From Paraburkholderia sp. UYCP14C (GTDB taxonomy: Bacteria; Pseudomonadota; Gammaproteobacteria; Burkholderiales; Burkholderiaceae), in the NCBI RefSeq assembly GCF_004197395.1, contig NZ_SELS01000030.1, forward strand, positions 1 to 64,000: 64,000 nucleotides of DNA, in the 5' to 3' direction. The stretch's first letter is position 1. Each line of letters opens with the position of its first letter. Shown here in pieces: positions 17,418-27,554 of the stretch. The notes below the pieces were generated by a model that searched no databases, had not been told where the DNA came from, and saw only the letters and a list, made by a program, of their open reading frames with translations. Position numbers and translations under genes: made by a program.

Positions 17418-18947
17418 GTGAACGCGACGCTCGCGCTCAGCTTCGTGGCCGCGGCTGGCCTCGCGCTTCTGCCGGAAGCGCTGGCAAAGCCGCGCGCGTC
17501 GCTGCGCCGCTCGCCGTTGGCGTTCGCGTTGCACGTCGCAGCGATCGTGTTTCTCTGCGTGTGCGTGTTGCTGATCACCGGCCGCGTGCACTTTTCGGCC
17601 TTCGTCGCGATCGCATTGGTCGCGCTGCTCGCAGGCGTCAGCAACGCGAAATACGCATCGCTGCGTGAGCCATTCGTATTCACCGACCTTAGCCTCTTCA
17701 GCCAACTCTTCGCGCATCCGCGTCTTTATCTGCCGTTCCTGAGCGTGGGCACCGTCATTGCGATCGTGCTCGGCATCGTCGTGGTCGTCGCAGCGTTTGT
17801 CGCGGACCCGCCGCTCGCGCATCTGCCCGTCACGGCTCTTTTGCTCACTGCATGCGCCTCGATCACAGCCGCCTACGCATGCGCCGCCCGCTTGCCGCTG
17901 ACACTGCGTGCCGTCAACGATCAGCAGCGCCACGGTTTCTTCGCGGTCTTCATCGCCTATCTGCTGAACGGCATGCGCGCGGCGACCGTGCGTCAATTGC
18001 GCGCCGCGCTCGCCGCCGGTCCGTTTGCGAGCGGCAAGCCGCACACGATGCCCGACGTGATCCTGATTCAGAGCGAATCATTCTTCGACGCGCGGCGTCT
18101 ATCCATCTCGATCGATCCGTCAATCCTGCGCAACTTCGATCTCGCGCGCCGTGAGTCGGTGCAGCACGGCGAGCTGACGGTGCCCGCGTGGGGCGCGAAT
18201 ACGATGCGAACGGAGTTCGCGGTGCTGACCGGCGTTGACGAAGCTCAACTCGGCTACGCGCGTTTCTATCCGTACGCGTTCGTGCGGCGCGCGTGCGCGT
18301 CGCTTGCGTCGTGGTTCAAGCAGGGCGGCTATCAGACGCTCGCGATTCACCCGTATTACGCGGATTTCTTCGGTCGCGAGCGAGCCTTCAAACATCTGCA
18401 GTTCGACCGCTTCATCGACATCGATGCATTCGCGGACGCACCGCGTGCGGGCCCGTACGTCGCCGATATGGCGGTCGCGGATGCGATCATCGAAGCACTC
18501 GACGAACCGCGCGAGAAGCCCGCGTTCATTTTCTCGATGACGATGGAAAACCACGGCCCGCTGCATCTGGAAACGGTGCGCCCCGGCGAGGCCGCCGCTT
18601 TCCATTCGCTCGGTGATGACGAGCGATGGCGCGACCTGACCGCCTATCTGCGCCACCTCGCGAATGCCGATGCAATGCTCGGCCGGCTGCTCGCCGCGCT
18701 GCGCGCACGGCGCCGCGACACGGTGCTGTGCTTTTATGGCGATCACGTGCCGGCGCTATCGCACGTCTACGCGCAGTTCGACAACGAACCGGCACACAGC
18801 AACTACTTCATCTGGCGCAACTATGGTGATGCGCCTGCCATCCGAACAGATCTTTACGCCGGGCAACTTGGCGTCGCCCTGGTAGAAGCGCTCGCGCCAG
18901 CCGTATCGCGCGAGGAGCCGACACGCACGCTGCACCCAACAGAATAA
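17418..18947 (+). CDS. wcbQ: WcbQ-like membrane protein with sulfatase/LTA-synthase fold
   Basis: 509 residues starting at GTG 17418, directly on the stop of wcbP with the upstream GAGGAG as ribosome site. Residues 1-165 contain about five membrane helices (FALHVAAIVFLCVCVLLI, VGTVIAIVLGIVVVVAAFVA). The rest is an alkaline-phosphatase-superfamily domain as in lipoteichoic acid synthases and phosphoglycerol transferases: PDVILIQSESFFDARRL, AWGANTMRTEFAVLTG with the likely Thr nucleophile, IFSMTMENHGPLH and CFYGDHVPAL. The catalytic domain should face the periplasm. It may transfer a phosphoalcohol group to capsule or its lipid, or cleave a sulfate/phosphate ester. The reaction is not known from sequence. 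Confidence 0.78.
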   Translation: MNATLALSFVAAAGLALLPEALAKPRASLRRSPLAFALHVAAIVFLCVCVLLITGRVHFSAFVAIALVALLAGVSNAKYASLREPFVFTDLSLFSQLFAHPRLYLPFLSVGTVIAIVLGIVVVVAAFVADPPLAHLPVTALLLTACASITAAYACAARLPLTLRAVNDQQRHGFFAVFIAYLLNGMRAATVRQLRAALAAGPFASGKPHTMPDVILIQSESFFDARRLSISIDPSILRNFDLARRESVQHGELTVPAWGANTMRTEFAVLTGVDEAQLGYARFYPYAFVRRACASLASWFKQGGYQTLAIHPYYADFFGRERAFKHLQFDRFIDIDAFADAPRAGPYVADMAVADAIIEALDEPREKPAFIFSMTMENHGPLHLETVRPGEAAAFHSLGDDERWRDLTAYLRHLANADAMLGRLLAALRARRRDTVLCFYGDHVPALSHVYAQFDNEPAHSNYFIWRNYGDAPAIRTDLYAGQLGVALVEALAPAVSREEPTRTLHPTE

Positions 18948-18949
18948 CG

Positions 18950-21900
18950 ATGACGAAACAGATTGCGATTGTGGGGATGGCCTGCCGCTTTCCCGGCCAT
19001 GTTGAAAACCCGGAAGATTTCTGGGCGTTGCTTCGCGACGAAACGGACGCGGTCACGCAAGTGCCGGCCGACCGTTTCGGCACGGAGTTTTACCAGCATC
19101 CGTCGAAGCGCGAAGCGGGCAAGAGCTATACGTTCTCCGCGGGCGTGCTCGACGACGTCGCCGGTTTCGACGCGTCGTTCTTCGGCATCTCGCCGCGCGA
19201 AGCGCAGCAGATGGACCCGCAGCAGCGTCTGCTGCTCGAACTCGCATGGGAAACCTTCGAAGATGCCGGCGTGCGTCCGCGCGACATGGAAGGCACCAAT
19301 TGCGCGGTCTATGTCGGCGTCGCGAGCCCGGACTACGGCAATCGTTTCGTCGACGACCTGAACGCGGTCGATCCGTATTCGGCGACCGGCAACACGCTGA
19401 GCATCGCGTCGAACCGTCTGTCGTATCTGTTCGATCTGCGCGGGCCGAGCGTGTCGGTCGACACCGCGTGCTCGTCGTCGCTGGTCGCGCTGCACCAGGC
19501 GTGTCAGGCGCTGCAGGCAGGCGACGCCGACGTGGCGCTCGCGGGCGGCGTCAATCTGCTGCTGCATCCGTTCGGCTTCGTCACGTTCTCGAAGGCATCG
19601 ATGCTGTCGCCGCGCGGCCGCTGCCGTGCGTTCGACGCGACCGGCGACGGCTACGTCCGCTCGGAAGGCGGCGCGCTGGTGATGCTGAAGACGCTGGAGC
19701 GCGCGCTCGCCGACGGCGACACGATTCATGCGGTCATCGCCGGTACCGGCGTGAACTCGGACGGCTACTCGCAAGGCGGCATCAGCGTCCCGGGCGCGGC
19801 AACTCAGGCCGCGCTGCTGCGCACGGTCTATCAACGCGCGGGTGTCGATCCGCGCTCGCTCGCTTATGTGGAAGCGCATGGAACCGGTACCGCCGTCGGC
19901 GATCCGATCGAGGCGCGCGCGTTGATGAGCGTCGCGTCGGCGGGGCGAGACATCAACCGGCCGTTGCTGATCGGTTCGGTGAAGACCAACGTCGGCCACC
20001 TCGAAACGGCGTCGGGCATGGCCGGCCTGATCAAGGCGATCCTGTGCCTGAAGCACCGCGCGGTGCCGAAGACGCTGCATTTCGAAACGCCGAATCCGGC
20101 GATCGATTTCGTCGGCGGCCGGCTGCGTGTCGTCGATCGTCTGACGCCGCTCGAATCACCCGATGGCGCCGACGCGCCGCTGGTGGTCGGCGTGAACTCG
20201 TTCGGTTTCGGCGGCACGAATGCGCACGTCGTGCTGCGCGAGGCGCCGGCTTCTGACGTCACGAAAGCGTCGCAACCCGAAAGCGGCGACGCAACGGCAA
20301 CGCTCACGCCGCTCGTGCTGTCGACGCGCGCCGCGGCCGCCTTGCCGAACCTCGCGGCGCGCTATCTGGCATCGCTCGATGAAGGCGCGTCATGGAACCT
20401 GTTGGCCGCGAACGCAGCGCATCGCCGGCAGTGGCTCAAACATCGCGCGATCGTCGCACCGTCGACGCTCGCCGAAGCACGCGCGGCACTCGTCGAACTG
20501 GCCACGTCGGTGCAAGAGCATGCGGACATGGCGCTCGTCAAAGGCGAAGCGCCGGCCGACGACGGCCGTCTCGCACTCGTGTTCTCCGGCAACGGCTCGC
20601 AGTGGGCGGGCATGGGCAAGCAGTTGCTCGAACAGGAGCCGCTGTTCAGCGCGGCGCTCGAAGAGCTCGACGCATTGTGGCGCGCCGACGGCAGCGCTTC
20701 GCTGCTCGACATGTTGCGCGAAGGCGTGAGCGCCGAGACGCTCGCGGCCACCGAGCATTCGCAGCCGCTGCTGTTCGCGATCCAGGTCGGCGTGGTGCGC
20801 GTGCTCGAAGCGCGCGGCGTCACTTATGACGTGTGCGTCGGCCACAGCGTCGGCGAAGTCGCGGCGGCATGGGCGTCGGGCGCATTGACGCTCGCGCAGG
20901 CCGTGCGCGTGCTCAAGATCCGCAGCCGCGCGCAGGCGAAAACGCGCGGCACTGGCCGGATGGCGGCCGCCGGTCTCGGCGAAGCGGCGATGCGTGCGTT
21001 GATTGCTCAACACGGTCTCGACGCGACGGTGGAAGTTGCCGGCGTCAACAGTCCGCAGGCGGTCACGCTCGCCGGTCCGCTCGACGCGTTGCAAATGCTC
21101 GAAGCGGCCGTCAAGGCGAGCGGCCGTTTCTTCCAGATGCTCGACCTCGACTACGCGTTCCATAGCTGCCAGATGGACCCGATCGAGCTGGACGTACTCA
21201 CGGGTCTCGCGGACCTTGCGCCGGGCGCGGCCACGCGCGGCTTCGTCTCGACGGTGACGGGCGACGAACTCGCCGGCACCGAACTCGACGCACACTACTG
21301 GTGGCGCAATATCCGCGAGCCGGTCCGCTTCGGCGACGCGATCGCGCGCATCGCACAGAACGGCGTGCGTCTGTTCCTCGAGATCGGCCCGCATTCGATT
21401 CTGCGCACCTACGTGACGCAAACGCTCGACGACGCGCGCATCGCGGGCCGTTCGCTGCCGACGCTCAAGCGCAATCACGACAGCGCGCAGACGCTGCATC
21501 ACGCGCTGCACGCGATGATCGTGAACGGCGCCAGCGTCGACGTCGATCGTTTCGCGCCGCGTACGTTGCTCAGCCAACGTGTGGCGCTGCCGTCTTATCC
21601 GTGGCAGCACGAACGCCACTGGCTCGGCCCGACCGCCGAGGCCTACAACCTCGTGTACCGCCGCCGCGAGCATCCGCTGCTCGGCTATCGTCTGCACGAG
21701 CACGCGCTTGCGTGGGAAAACCAGCTCGACCCCGCGGGTCTGCCGATGCTGGCCGATCACGTCGTCGATGGCGGCGCGGCTTTTCCGGGTGCCGGCTATG
21801 TCGAGATGGCGCTCGCCGCCGCGCGCGTGCATTTCGGCACCGCGAGCTGCGCGGTCGAGAACGTCGAGATCCGTCTGCCGGTCGTGTTCCAGCCGCAGCA

Positions 21901-24900
21901 TTCGAAGCTGTTCCGCTTCACCGTCGACGTGCGGACCGCGAACTTCACGATCGAAACGCGCGATCGCATGTCGGACGAAGCGTGGTCGCTGAACGTGACC
22001 GGCCGTTTGCTCGCGAGCGGTTGCGCGCTCGGTGATGCGTCGGCCAACCTGCCGCTTTTCGAACTGACGAGTCTGCTCGCGCAGCCGGCGATCTCGGGCG
22101 ACACGCTGTACGCGAACACCGCCGCGATCGGCCTGAACTATGGCCCCGCGTTCCGCTGGGTGCGCGCGGTCCACGTGGACGCGAACGCCGACATGGCGCT
22201 TGCCGAAGTGGAGATGCCCACGGTGCTCGCGCAGTCCGCCGACGCCTCGAACGCGTACGCGTTGCACCCCGCGCTGATGGACAGCGGGTTTCATCCGCTG
22301 TTCGCGCTGCTCGCTTCGCCGGGACATGGCGAGATCGAGCATGCGGCTTATGTGCCGGTTCAACTCGGTCGCATCGACTATCTGCGCGGTGACGCGATCC
22401 GCTACGTGCTCGCGCGCATCGAGCGGCGTAGCCCGCATTCGGTCGTCGCGTCGTTCGAATTCGCCGACGCGCAGGGCGAGATCGTCGCGCGTCTGAGCGC
22501 ATGCCGGTTCCGCCGCGTCGATCTGCTGAGCCGGCGCCAGCAGGCGCCCGGACGCTACACGTATATCGTCGAAGCGAAGCCGCTGGCCGCCGACGTCAAC
22601 GCCCATACGTTGCCGACGGCCGCCGCGTTGCTCGCCGATGCGACGAACGCACTCGCCACGCAGGAAGACGAAGCGCGCCGACATACGCATCTCACCGAGA
22701 TGCTGCCGCTGCTCGACGTGCTCGCGGGCGCGTACGCGCTGCAGGCGCTCGACGCGCTGGACGTGTTCGTGCAGCCGGCGCTGCCCGATTGCGCGCATCC
22801 GGCGTTGCTCGCGCGACTCGTGCAGATCGTGATCGAAGATGGCCTCGCGCGTCGCGATGGCGCGCGTCTCGTGCGCGACGACGACGCCTGCGCGAACTTG
22901 CCCGCCATCGACGAACTGTGGCGCGAGCTGCTCGCGCAATCGCCCGCGCATGTGGCCGAACTGACGCTGCTCGCGCATTGCGGCGCGTCGCTGCCTGCCG
23001 TGCTGCGCGGCGAAGTGAGCGGCGCGCAGATCCTGCCGCCGTCGCGCAGCAGCCTCGTCGAGCATTTCTTCGAAGCGTCGCCGACGTGGACGCATGCGAA
23101 CGCGCTGACCGGCGCGTGTCTGCATCGCGCGATCGAAAGCTGGAGCGAGCCGCGGCGTCTGCGCGTGCTCGAACTCGATTCGCCGCTCACCGACGTGCTG
23201 CAGCCGCTCGCGATTCACGTGCCGGTCTCGCGTTGCGATTACACGATCGCAGGTACGCGCGAGCAGTTGAGCGGCTTCGACACGACCGAGCATCCGTCGC
23301 TCCATGTCGCGACCGTCGAGTTCGGCGATGCGCCGCGTCTCGTCGGCGTGGATGCGGGCGAGCGCTACGACGTCGTGGTCGCGAGTCACGTGCTGGCGGC
23401 GCAAAGCGAACCGCGTGCGTTGCTCGCGGCATTGCGCGGCTGGCTCGCACCGGGCGCGCTGGTCGTGATCGCCGAACCGCGCAACAGCCGTTTCGCGGAT
23501 CTCGTGTTCGATCTCGACGCGGACGCCGCGCATGCCAACGCGCGCCGCGCGGCGTGGCTGTCGCCGCAGGCGCTGACGCAACTGCTCGAACAGGCTGGCT
23601 TCGAACAGGTCGCACGCCATGCTGAGCAGGGCCTCGATCTCGAAGGTGCGCCGACGCTGCTGGTGGCGCGCGCGCCGCGAGAAGCGGCCGGCAACGATGC
23701 GGCGCGCGCGACTCAGGCGAGCGCGTCGTCCGCGCACTGGTCGTTGCTGTACGCCACTTCCAATGCGATCGACACCACGCTCGCCACGGCGCTGCGAGCC
23801 GCCGGCCATACGACATCGAGCACGACGCTGCAGGCGCTGCAGCACGATATGAGCAGACTGGCCGCACCGGCCGGCGTCGCTCATCACGTGGTGTTCGTCG
23901 CGCCCGATCAGCCATTGTCGGTGGACGCGGACGGCGCCGAAGTGATGCACGCACAGCGGCAGACCACGCTCGCGCTTGCACAGCTCGTGCGCGACGTGGC
24001 GGCAGCGTCGAACGAAATGCGCCCGCAACTGTGGATCGTCACGCGGGGCGGCGCGCCGGTCCCGACGCCGTTCGTGGAGGCCGCGTCGCTGCGTCCCGAG
24101 CAGGGCGCACTGTGGGGGCTCGTGCGCGTGCTGGCCAACGAGCATCCCGAACTGTCGTGCCGTCTGATCGACGTGTGCGGCGCGACGCAACTCGAAGCGG
24201 GCACGCTGCTCGCGCGGGAATTGCTCGCGACCGACGGCGAGGAAGAAGTGCTGCTGACGCCGCGCGGCCGCTACGTGACGCGCATGCTGCCCACCCCGAA
24301 CGTGGCGCTGCGCGACATCGTGGCCGAGCCGCTGCGCGCGCGTAATGAAGCGGCGGTGCTCGGTTTCGCGTCGCCGGGCTCGTTGCGCAACCTCGAATGG
24401 TTCCCGCTGCCGTATAGCGAGCTCGCCGCGGACGAAGTCGAGATCGAACCGGTCGCAACGGGCCTCAATTTCCGTGACGTGATGTACGCGATGGGCCTGC
24501 TGTCCGACGAGGCCGTCGAAAACGGCTTCGCTGGTGCGACGGTCGGCATGGAGCTGTCCGGGCGCGTCGTGCGCGTCGGCCGCGACGTGCAGCGTTTCGC
24601 GGCGGGCGATGCGGTGCTCGGCTTCGCGCCGGCGTCGTTCGCGAGCCACGTGCGCACGAAAGCGGAAGCGATCGCGCACAAGCCCGCGCGTCTGACGTTC
24701 GAGGAAGCGGCGACCGTGCCGACCACGTTCTTCACCGCGTACTACGCGCTCTGCGAGCTGGCGCGTCTGCGCCGCGGCGAACGTGTGCTCGTGCACGGCG
24801 CGGCGGGCGGCGTCGGGATCGCGGCGATCCAGCTCGCGCGGCATCTCGGCGCGGAAGTGTTCGCGACCGCGGGCAGCCGCGAGAAGCGCGAGTTCGTGCG

Positions 24901-26617
24901 TCTGCTCGGCGCCGATCATGTGTTCGATTCGCGCAGTCTCGCGTTCGCCGATCAGATCCGCGAGCGCACGCAAGGCGCGGGCGTGGACATCGTGCTCAAT
25001 TCGCTGGCCGGCGAAGCGATGGTGCGCAGCATCGACACGCTGCGTCCGTTCGGTCGTTTCCTCGAACTCGGCAAACGCGATTTCTATGAAAACAGCCGCA
25101 TCGGCTTGCGGCCGTTCCGTAACAACATCAGCTATTTCGGCATCGACGCGGACCAGTTGATGAGCGCGTTGCCGGGGCTGACCGCGCGTCTGTTCGAAGA
25201 CGTGATGCAACTGTTCGCGGACGGCGTGCTGCATCCGCTGCCGTATCGCGCGTTCACGGCCGAGCGCGTCGAGGAAGCGTTCCGTCACATGCAGCAGGCG
25301 CGGCAGATCGGCAAGATTCTCGTCACGTATCCGGCAGGTACGCCGAGTCCCGCACGCTCGGCTCACGACGGTGACACGCTGCAACTCGATCCGGCGGCCG
25401 CGTATCTGATCGTCGGCGGCACGGGCGGGCTTGGCTTTGCGAGCGCACGCTGGATGATGTCGCGCGGCGCGCGTCATCTGGTGCTCGCGAGCCGCTCGGG
25501 CACGCTAGCGCCCGAACTGGCCGAAGAGATCGCCCGCTGGCGCGCAAGCAACGGCACGCGAGTGCGCACGGTCGCCTGCGATGTGACCGACGCGGCCGCG
25601 CTCGATGCGTTGCTCGCCGACCTCGCGCAACGCGGCACACCGTTGAAGGGCGTGCTGCATTCGGCGATGGTGATCGACGACGGTCTCGTGCGCAATCTCG
25701 ACGACGAGCGTTTTGCCGCGGTGCTCGCGCCGAAGGTGGCGGGCGCATGGAATCTGCATTGCGCGACGCGCGAGCTGGCGCTCGATTTCTTCGTGGTCTA
25801 TTCGTCGGCGACGACCTTCCTCGGCAATCCGGGGCAATCGAGTTACGTCGCGGCGAACAGCTTCCTCGAAGCACTGATCACGCAGCGCCGCGCGGCCGGT
25901 TTGCCGGGCACCTGCATGGCATGGGGTCCGCTCGACGACGTCGGTTTCCTCGCGCGCAACGCAGAGACGCGGGAAGCGCTGCAGGCGCGGATCGGCGGCG
26001 TGTCGATCAGTTCGGCCGAAGCGATGACCGCGCTCGAACGCGCGCTGGTCACGATGCATGCGGGCGAGGCGGTGGTGCGGCTCGATTGGCACGCACTCGC
26101 GCTCGGCATGCCGGCGGCGCGCGCGCATCGTTACACAGAGTTGCAAACGCGCGGCAGTCACGAACCGGCGCCTCAGGGCAGCGTGCAGATGCGCGAGCAG
26201 ATCGCGGCGATGCCGTTCGACGACGCACGGCGACTGGTCGAAGAGACGTTGCAGGCGCAGATCGCGCGCATCCTGCACATGTCGCCGGAGAAGATCGAAA
26301 CCGGCCGCTCGATTCTCGACATGGGCATGGATTCGCTGATGGGCATGGAGCTCGGCATGGCGGTCGAAGAGCGCTTCGAGGTCAAGCTGTCGATCATGAC
26401 GATGGCCGAGGGCGCAACCGTGCATTCACTCGCCCAACGTATCGTCGAATCGATCCAGACTCAGGATGAGGCGGCCGAGCCGAACGGCGCGGCCGCGCAG
26501 ATGGCGGCGCAGGTCGCGGCGGTCGCCGCGCAGCATGCGCTCGATGTCGGCGCTCATGCACTGGCCGACGTAGCCGATGCGCTGTCCGCGCAGTCGAGCG
26601 CGACGGAGACGGTCTGA
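18950..26617 (+). CDS. wcbR: WcbR-like reducing type I polyketide synthase (KS-AT-DH-ER-KR-ACP)
   Basis: 2555 residues, one complete module. KS (about 3-430): DTACSSS with active Cys174, then EAHGTGT and KTNVGHLE. AT (about 535-850): VFSGNGSQWAGMG and GHSVGE with Ser633. DH (about 905-1190): ADHVVDGGAAFPGAGY with His937. A region near 1300-1560 keeps a faint methyltransferase look (ERYDVVVASHVL, PGALVVIAEP). ER (about 1800-2120): VHGAAGGVGIAAIQLA. KR (about 2135-2320): VGGTGGLG and Tyr2299. ACP: DMGMDSL with Ser2462. All reductive centres look intact, so the product should be a saturated, fatty-acid-like chain. There is no thioesterase, so release must depend on another enzyme, plausibly the oxoamine synthase WcbT. 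It overlaps wcbS by one base. Confidence 0.9.
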   Translation: MTKQIAIVGMACRFPGHVENPEDFWALLRDETDAVTQVPADRFGTEFYQHPSKREAGKSYTFSAGVLDDVAGFDASFFGISPREAQQMDPQQRLLLELAWETFEDAGVRPRDMEGTNCAVYVGVASPDYGNRFVDDLNAVDPYSATGNTLSIASNRLSYLFDLRGPSVSVDTACSSSLVALHQACQALQAGDADVALAGGVNLLLHPFGFVTFSKASMLSPRGRCRAFDATGDGYVRSEGGALVMLKTLERALADGDTIHAVIAGTGVNSDGYSQGGISVPGAATQAALLRTVYQRAGVDPRSLAYVEAHGTGTAVGDPIEARALMSVASAGRDINRPLLIGSVKTNVGHLETASGMAGLIKAILCLKHRAVPKTLHFETPNPAIDFVGGRLRVVDRLTPLESPDGADAPLVVGVNSFGFGGTNAHVVLREAPASDVTKASQPESGDATATLTPLVLSTRAAAALPNLAARYLASLDEGASWNLLAANAAHRRQWLKHRAIVAPSTLAEARAALVELATSVQEHADMALVKGEAPADDGRLALVFSGNGSQWAGMGKQLLEQEPLFSAALEELDALWRADGSASLLDMLREGVSAETLAATEHSQPLLFAIQVGVVRVLEARGVTYDVCVGHSVGEVAAAWASGALTLAQAVRVLKIRSRAQAKTRGTGRMAAAGLGEAAMRALIAQHGLDATVEVAGVNSPQAVTLAGPLDALQMLEAAVKASGRFFQMLDLDYAFHSCQMDPIELDVLTGLADLAPGAATRGFVSTVTGDELAGTELDAHYWWRNIREPVRFGDAIARIAQNGVRLFLEIGPHSILRTYVTQTLDDARIAGRSLPTLKRNHDSAQTLHHALHAMIVNGASVDVDRFAPRTLLSQRVALPSYPWQHERHWLGPTAEAYNLVYRRREHPLLGYRLHEHALAWENQLDPAGLPMLADHVVDGGAAFPGAGYVEMALAAARVHFGTASCAVENVEIRLPVVFQPQHSKLFRFTVDVRTANFTIETRDRMSDEAWSLNVTGRLLASGCALGDASANLPLFELTSLLAQPAISGDTLYANTAAIGLNYGPAFRWVRAVHVDANADMALAEVEMPTVLAQSADASNAYALHPALMDSGFHPLFALLASPGHGEIEHAAYVPVQLGRIDYLRGDAIRYVLARIERRSPHSVVASFEFADAQGEIVARLSACRFRRVDLLSRRQQAPGRYTYIVEAKPLAADVNAHTLPTAAALLADATNALATQEDEARRHTHLTEMLPLLDVLAGAYALQALDALDVFVQPALPDCAHPALLARLVQIVIEDGLARRDGARLVRDDDACANLPAIDELWRELLAQSPAHVAELTLLAHCGASLPAVLRGEVSGAQILPPSRSSLVEHFFEASPTWTHANALTGACLHRAIESWSEPRRLRVLELDSPLTDVLQPLAIHVPVSRCDYTIAGTREQLSGFDTTEHPSLHVATVEFGDAPRLVGVDAGERYDVVVASHVLAAQSEPRALLAALRGWLAPGALVVIAEPRNSRFADLVFDLDADAAHANARRAAWLSPQALTQLLEQAGFEQVARHAEQGLDLEGAPTLLVARAPREAAGNDAARATQASASSAHWSLLYATSNAIDTTLATALRAAGHTTSSTTLQALQHDMSRLAAPAGVAHHVVFVAPDQPLSVDADGAEVMHAQRQTTLALAQLVRDVAAASNEMRPQLWIVTRGGAPVPTPFVEAASLRPEQGALWGLVRVLANEHPELSCRLIDVCGATQLEAGTLLARELLATDGEEEVLLTPRGRYVTRMLPTPNVALRDIVAEPLRARNEAAVLGFASPGSLRNLEWFPLPYSELAADEVEIEPVATGLNFRDVMYAMGLLSDEAVENGFAGATVGMELSGRVVRVGRDVQRFAAGDAVLGFAPASFASHVRTKAEAIAHKPARLTFEEAATVPTTFFTAYYALCELARLRRGERVLVHGAAGGVGIAAIQLARHLGAEVFATAGSREKREFVRLLGADHVFDSRSLAFADQIRERTQGAGVDIVLNSLAGEAMVRSIDTLRPFGRFLELGKRDFYENSRIGLRPFRNNISYFGIDADQLMSALPGLTARLFEDVMQLFADGVLHPLPYRAFTAERVEEAFRHMQQARQIGKILVTYPAGTPSPARSAHDGDTLQLDPAAAYLIVGGTGGLGFASARWMMSRGARHLVLASRSGTLAPELAEEIARWRASNGTRVRTVACDVTDAAALDALLADLAQRGTPLKGVLHSAMVIDDGLVRNLDDERFAAVLAPKVAGAWNLHCATRELALDFFVVYSSATTFLGNPGQSSYVAANSFLEALITQRRAAGLPGTCMAWGPLDDVGFLARNAETREALQARIGGVSISSAEAMTALERALVTMHAGEAVVRLDWHALALGMPAARAHRYTELQTRGSHEPAPQGSVQMREQIAAMPFDDARRLVEETLQAQIARILHMSPEKIETGRSILDMGMDSLMGMELGMAVEERFEVKLSIMTMAEGATVHSLAQRIVESIQTQDEAAEPNGAAAQMAAQVAAVAAQHALDVGAHALADVADALSAQSSATETV

Positions 26618-27531
26618 TGCGCGCGCCCGCGGGCTGGAGTCATCGCGAAGGAACACTCGCGCGCGTGCTGACCGTGAGCGGCCACGGCCTCCACACGGGC
26701 CGGCGCGTGAACGTGCGGATCGTTCCGGGCACGGCAAGCGGTCCGCGCGGCATCCTGTTCCGGCGCATGCAAGAGGGCCGCGCGCTGGCTGAATTCGCGG
26801 TGAGTCCCGCGTTGCGGCGCGGGCAGCCGCTGTGCACGATGCTCGAATCGGCCGATGGCGTGCGCGTGCGCACCGTCGAGCATCTGCTGGCTTCGCTGCT
26901 GACGTGCGAAATCGATCGCGCGACAGTCGAACTCGACGCCGAGGAAGTGCCGATTCTCGATGGTAGTGCGCAACCGTGGCTCGACGAGATTCGCGCGTGC
27001 GGACGCATCGAGCTGCCGAATGCGAAGCGCTTCATTCGCGTGCTGCGGCCCGTGAAGATCGTCGACGGTGCCGGCACGCGCGACGAACGCAGCATGTCGA
27101 TCGAACCCGCGGCCGCCTATGAAATGAGCGTGCGCAACGATCTGAAGGGCTTCGGCGAATTGCGCTGGGACGGCGCGCTGACCCCCGCGAGCTTTGCCGG
27201 CGAGATCGCGCCGTCGCGCTCGTATGGACGCGTCAAGTGGGCGATCCCGGCGATCGCGGCAGGCTACGTGCGCGGCATGCCGATTCTGCGTGGCGCGCGT
27301 CTGTCGTGCACGGCGGCGATCGTCGGCAATCGGGTGCTTGGCGGCATGCGCGTGCCCGACGAGTTCGTACGCCACCGCGTGCTCGATCTGGTCGGCGACA
27401 TGGCGATGGCCGGCGCGCCGCTGCTGGGCCGTGTGAGCGCGCTGCGGCCGAGTCATGAAATGAACTATCGGCTCGTCGCCGCGCTGCTCGCGGATCGCGA
27501 CGCGTGGGAATGGGCCGAATTCGCGGGCTGA
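26617..27531 (+). CDS. wcbS: WcbS-like LpxC homologue (zinc deacetylase fold)
   Basis: 304 residues homologous to LpxC, the zinc-dependent UDP-3-O-acyl-GlcNAc deacetylase of lipid A synthesis. All key positions are kept: GHGLHTG near 22-28, RTVEHLL with Glu88 and zinc ligand His89, EVPILDGSAQPW, FVRHRVLD with zinc ligands His253 and Asp257, and PSHEMN with His280. It should therefore be an active amide hydrolase. Its place between the PKS and oxoamine synthase genes argues for a capsule-specific role rather than housekeeping lipid A synthesis. It may deacetylate an amino group on a lipid or sugar intermediate. Start codon ATG shares one base with the PKS stop (TGATG). Confidence 0.82.
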   Translation: MRAPAGWSHREGTLARVLTVSGHGLHTGRRVNVRIVPGTASGPRGILFRRMQEGRALAEFAVSPALRRGQPLCTMLESADGVRVRTVEHLLASLLTCEIDRATVELDAEEVPILDGSAQPWLDEIRACGRIELPNAKRFIRVLRPVKIVDGAGTRDERSMSIEPAAAYEMSVRNDLKGFGELRWDGALTPASFAGEIAPSRSYGRVKWAIPAIAAGYVRGMPILRGARLSCTAAIVGNRVLGGMRVPDEFVRHRVLDLVGDMAMAGAPLLGRVSALRPSHEMNYRLVAALLADRDAWEWAEFAG

Positions 27532-27554
27532 ACGTACAGGATTAGCGAAACACT

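Noticed and set aside
18854-20080. A 408-codon minus-strand frame across the start of the PKS gene
   Set aside because: Same compositional shadow effect; no start signal, no recognisable domain, and it lies antisense to an intact KS domain.
20390-25477. An uninterrupted 1695-codon frame on the minus strand inside the PKS gene
   Set aside because: Its product is an Arg/His/Gln/Ala-rich mass without domains, the usual antisense shadow of a high-GC gene. The sense strand has a perfect modular PKS.
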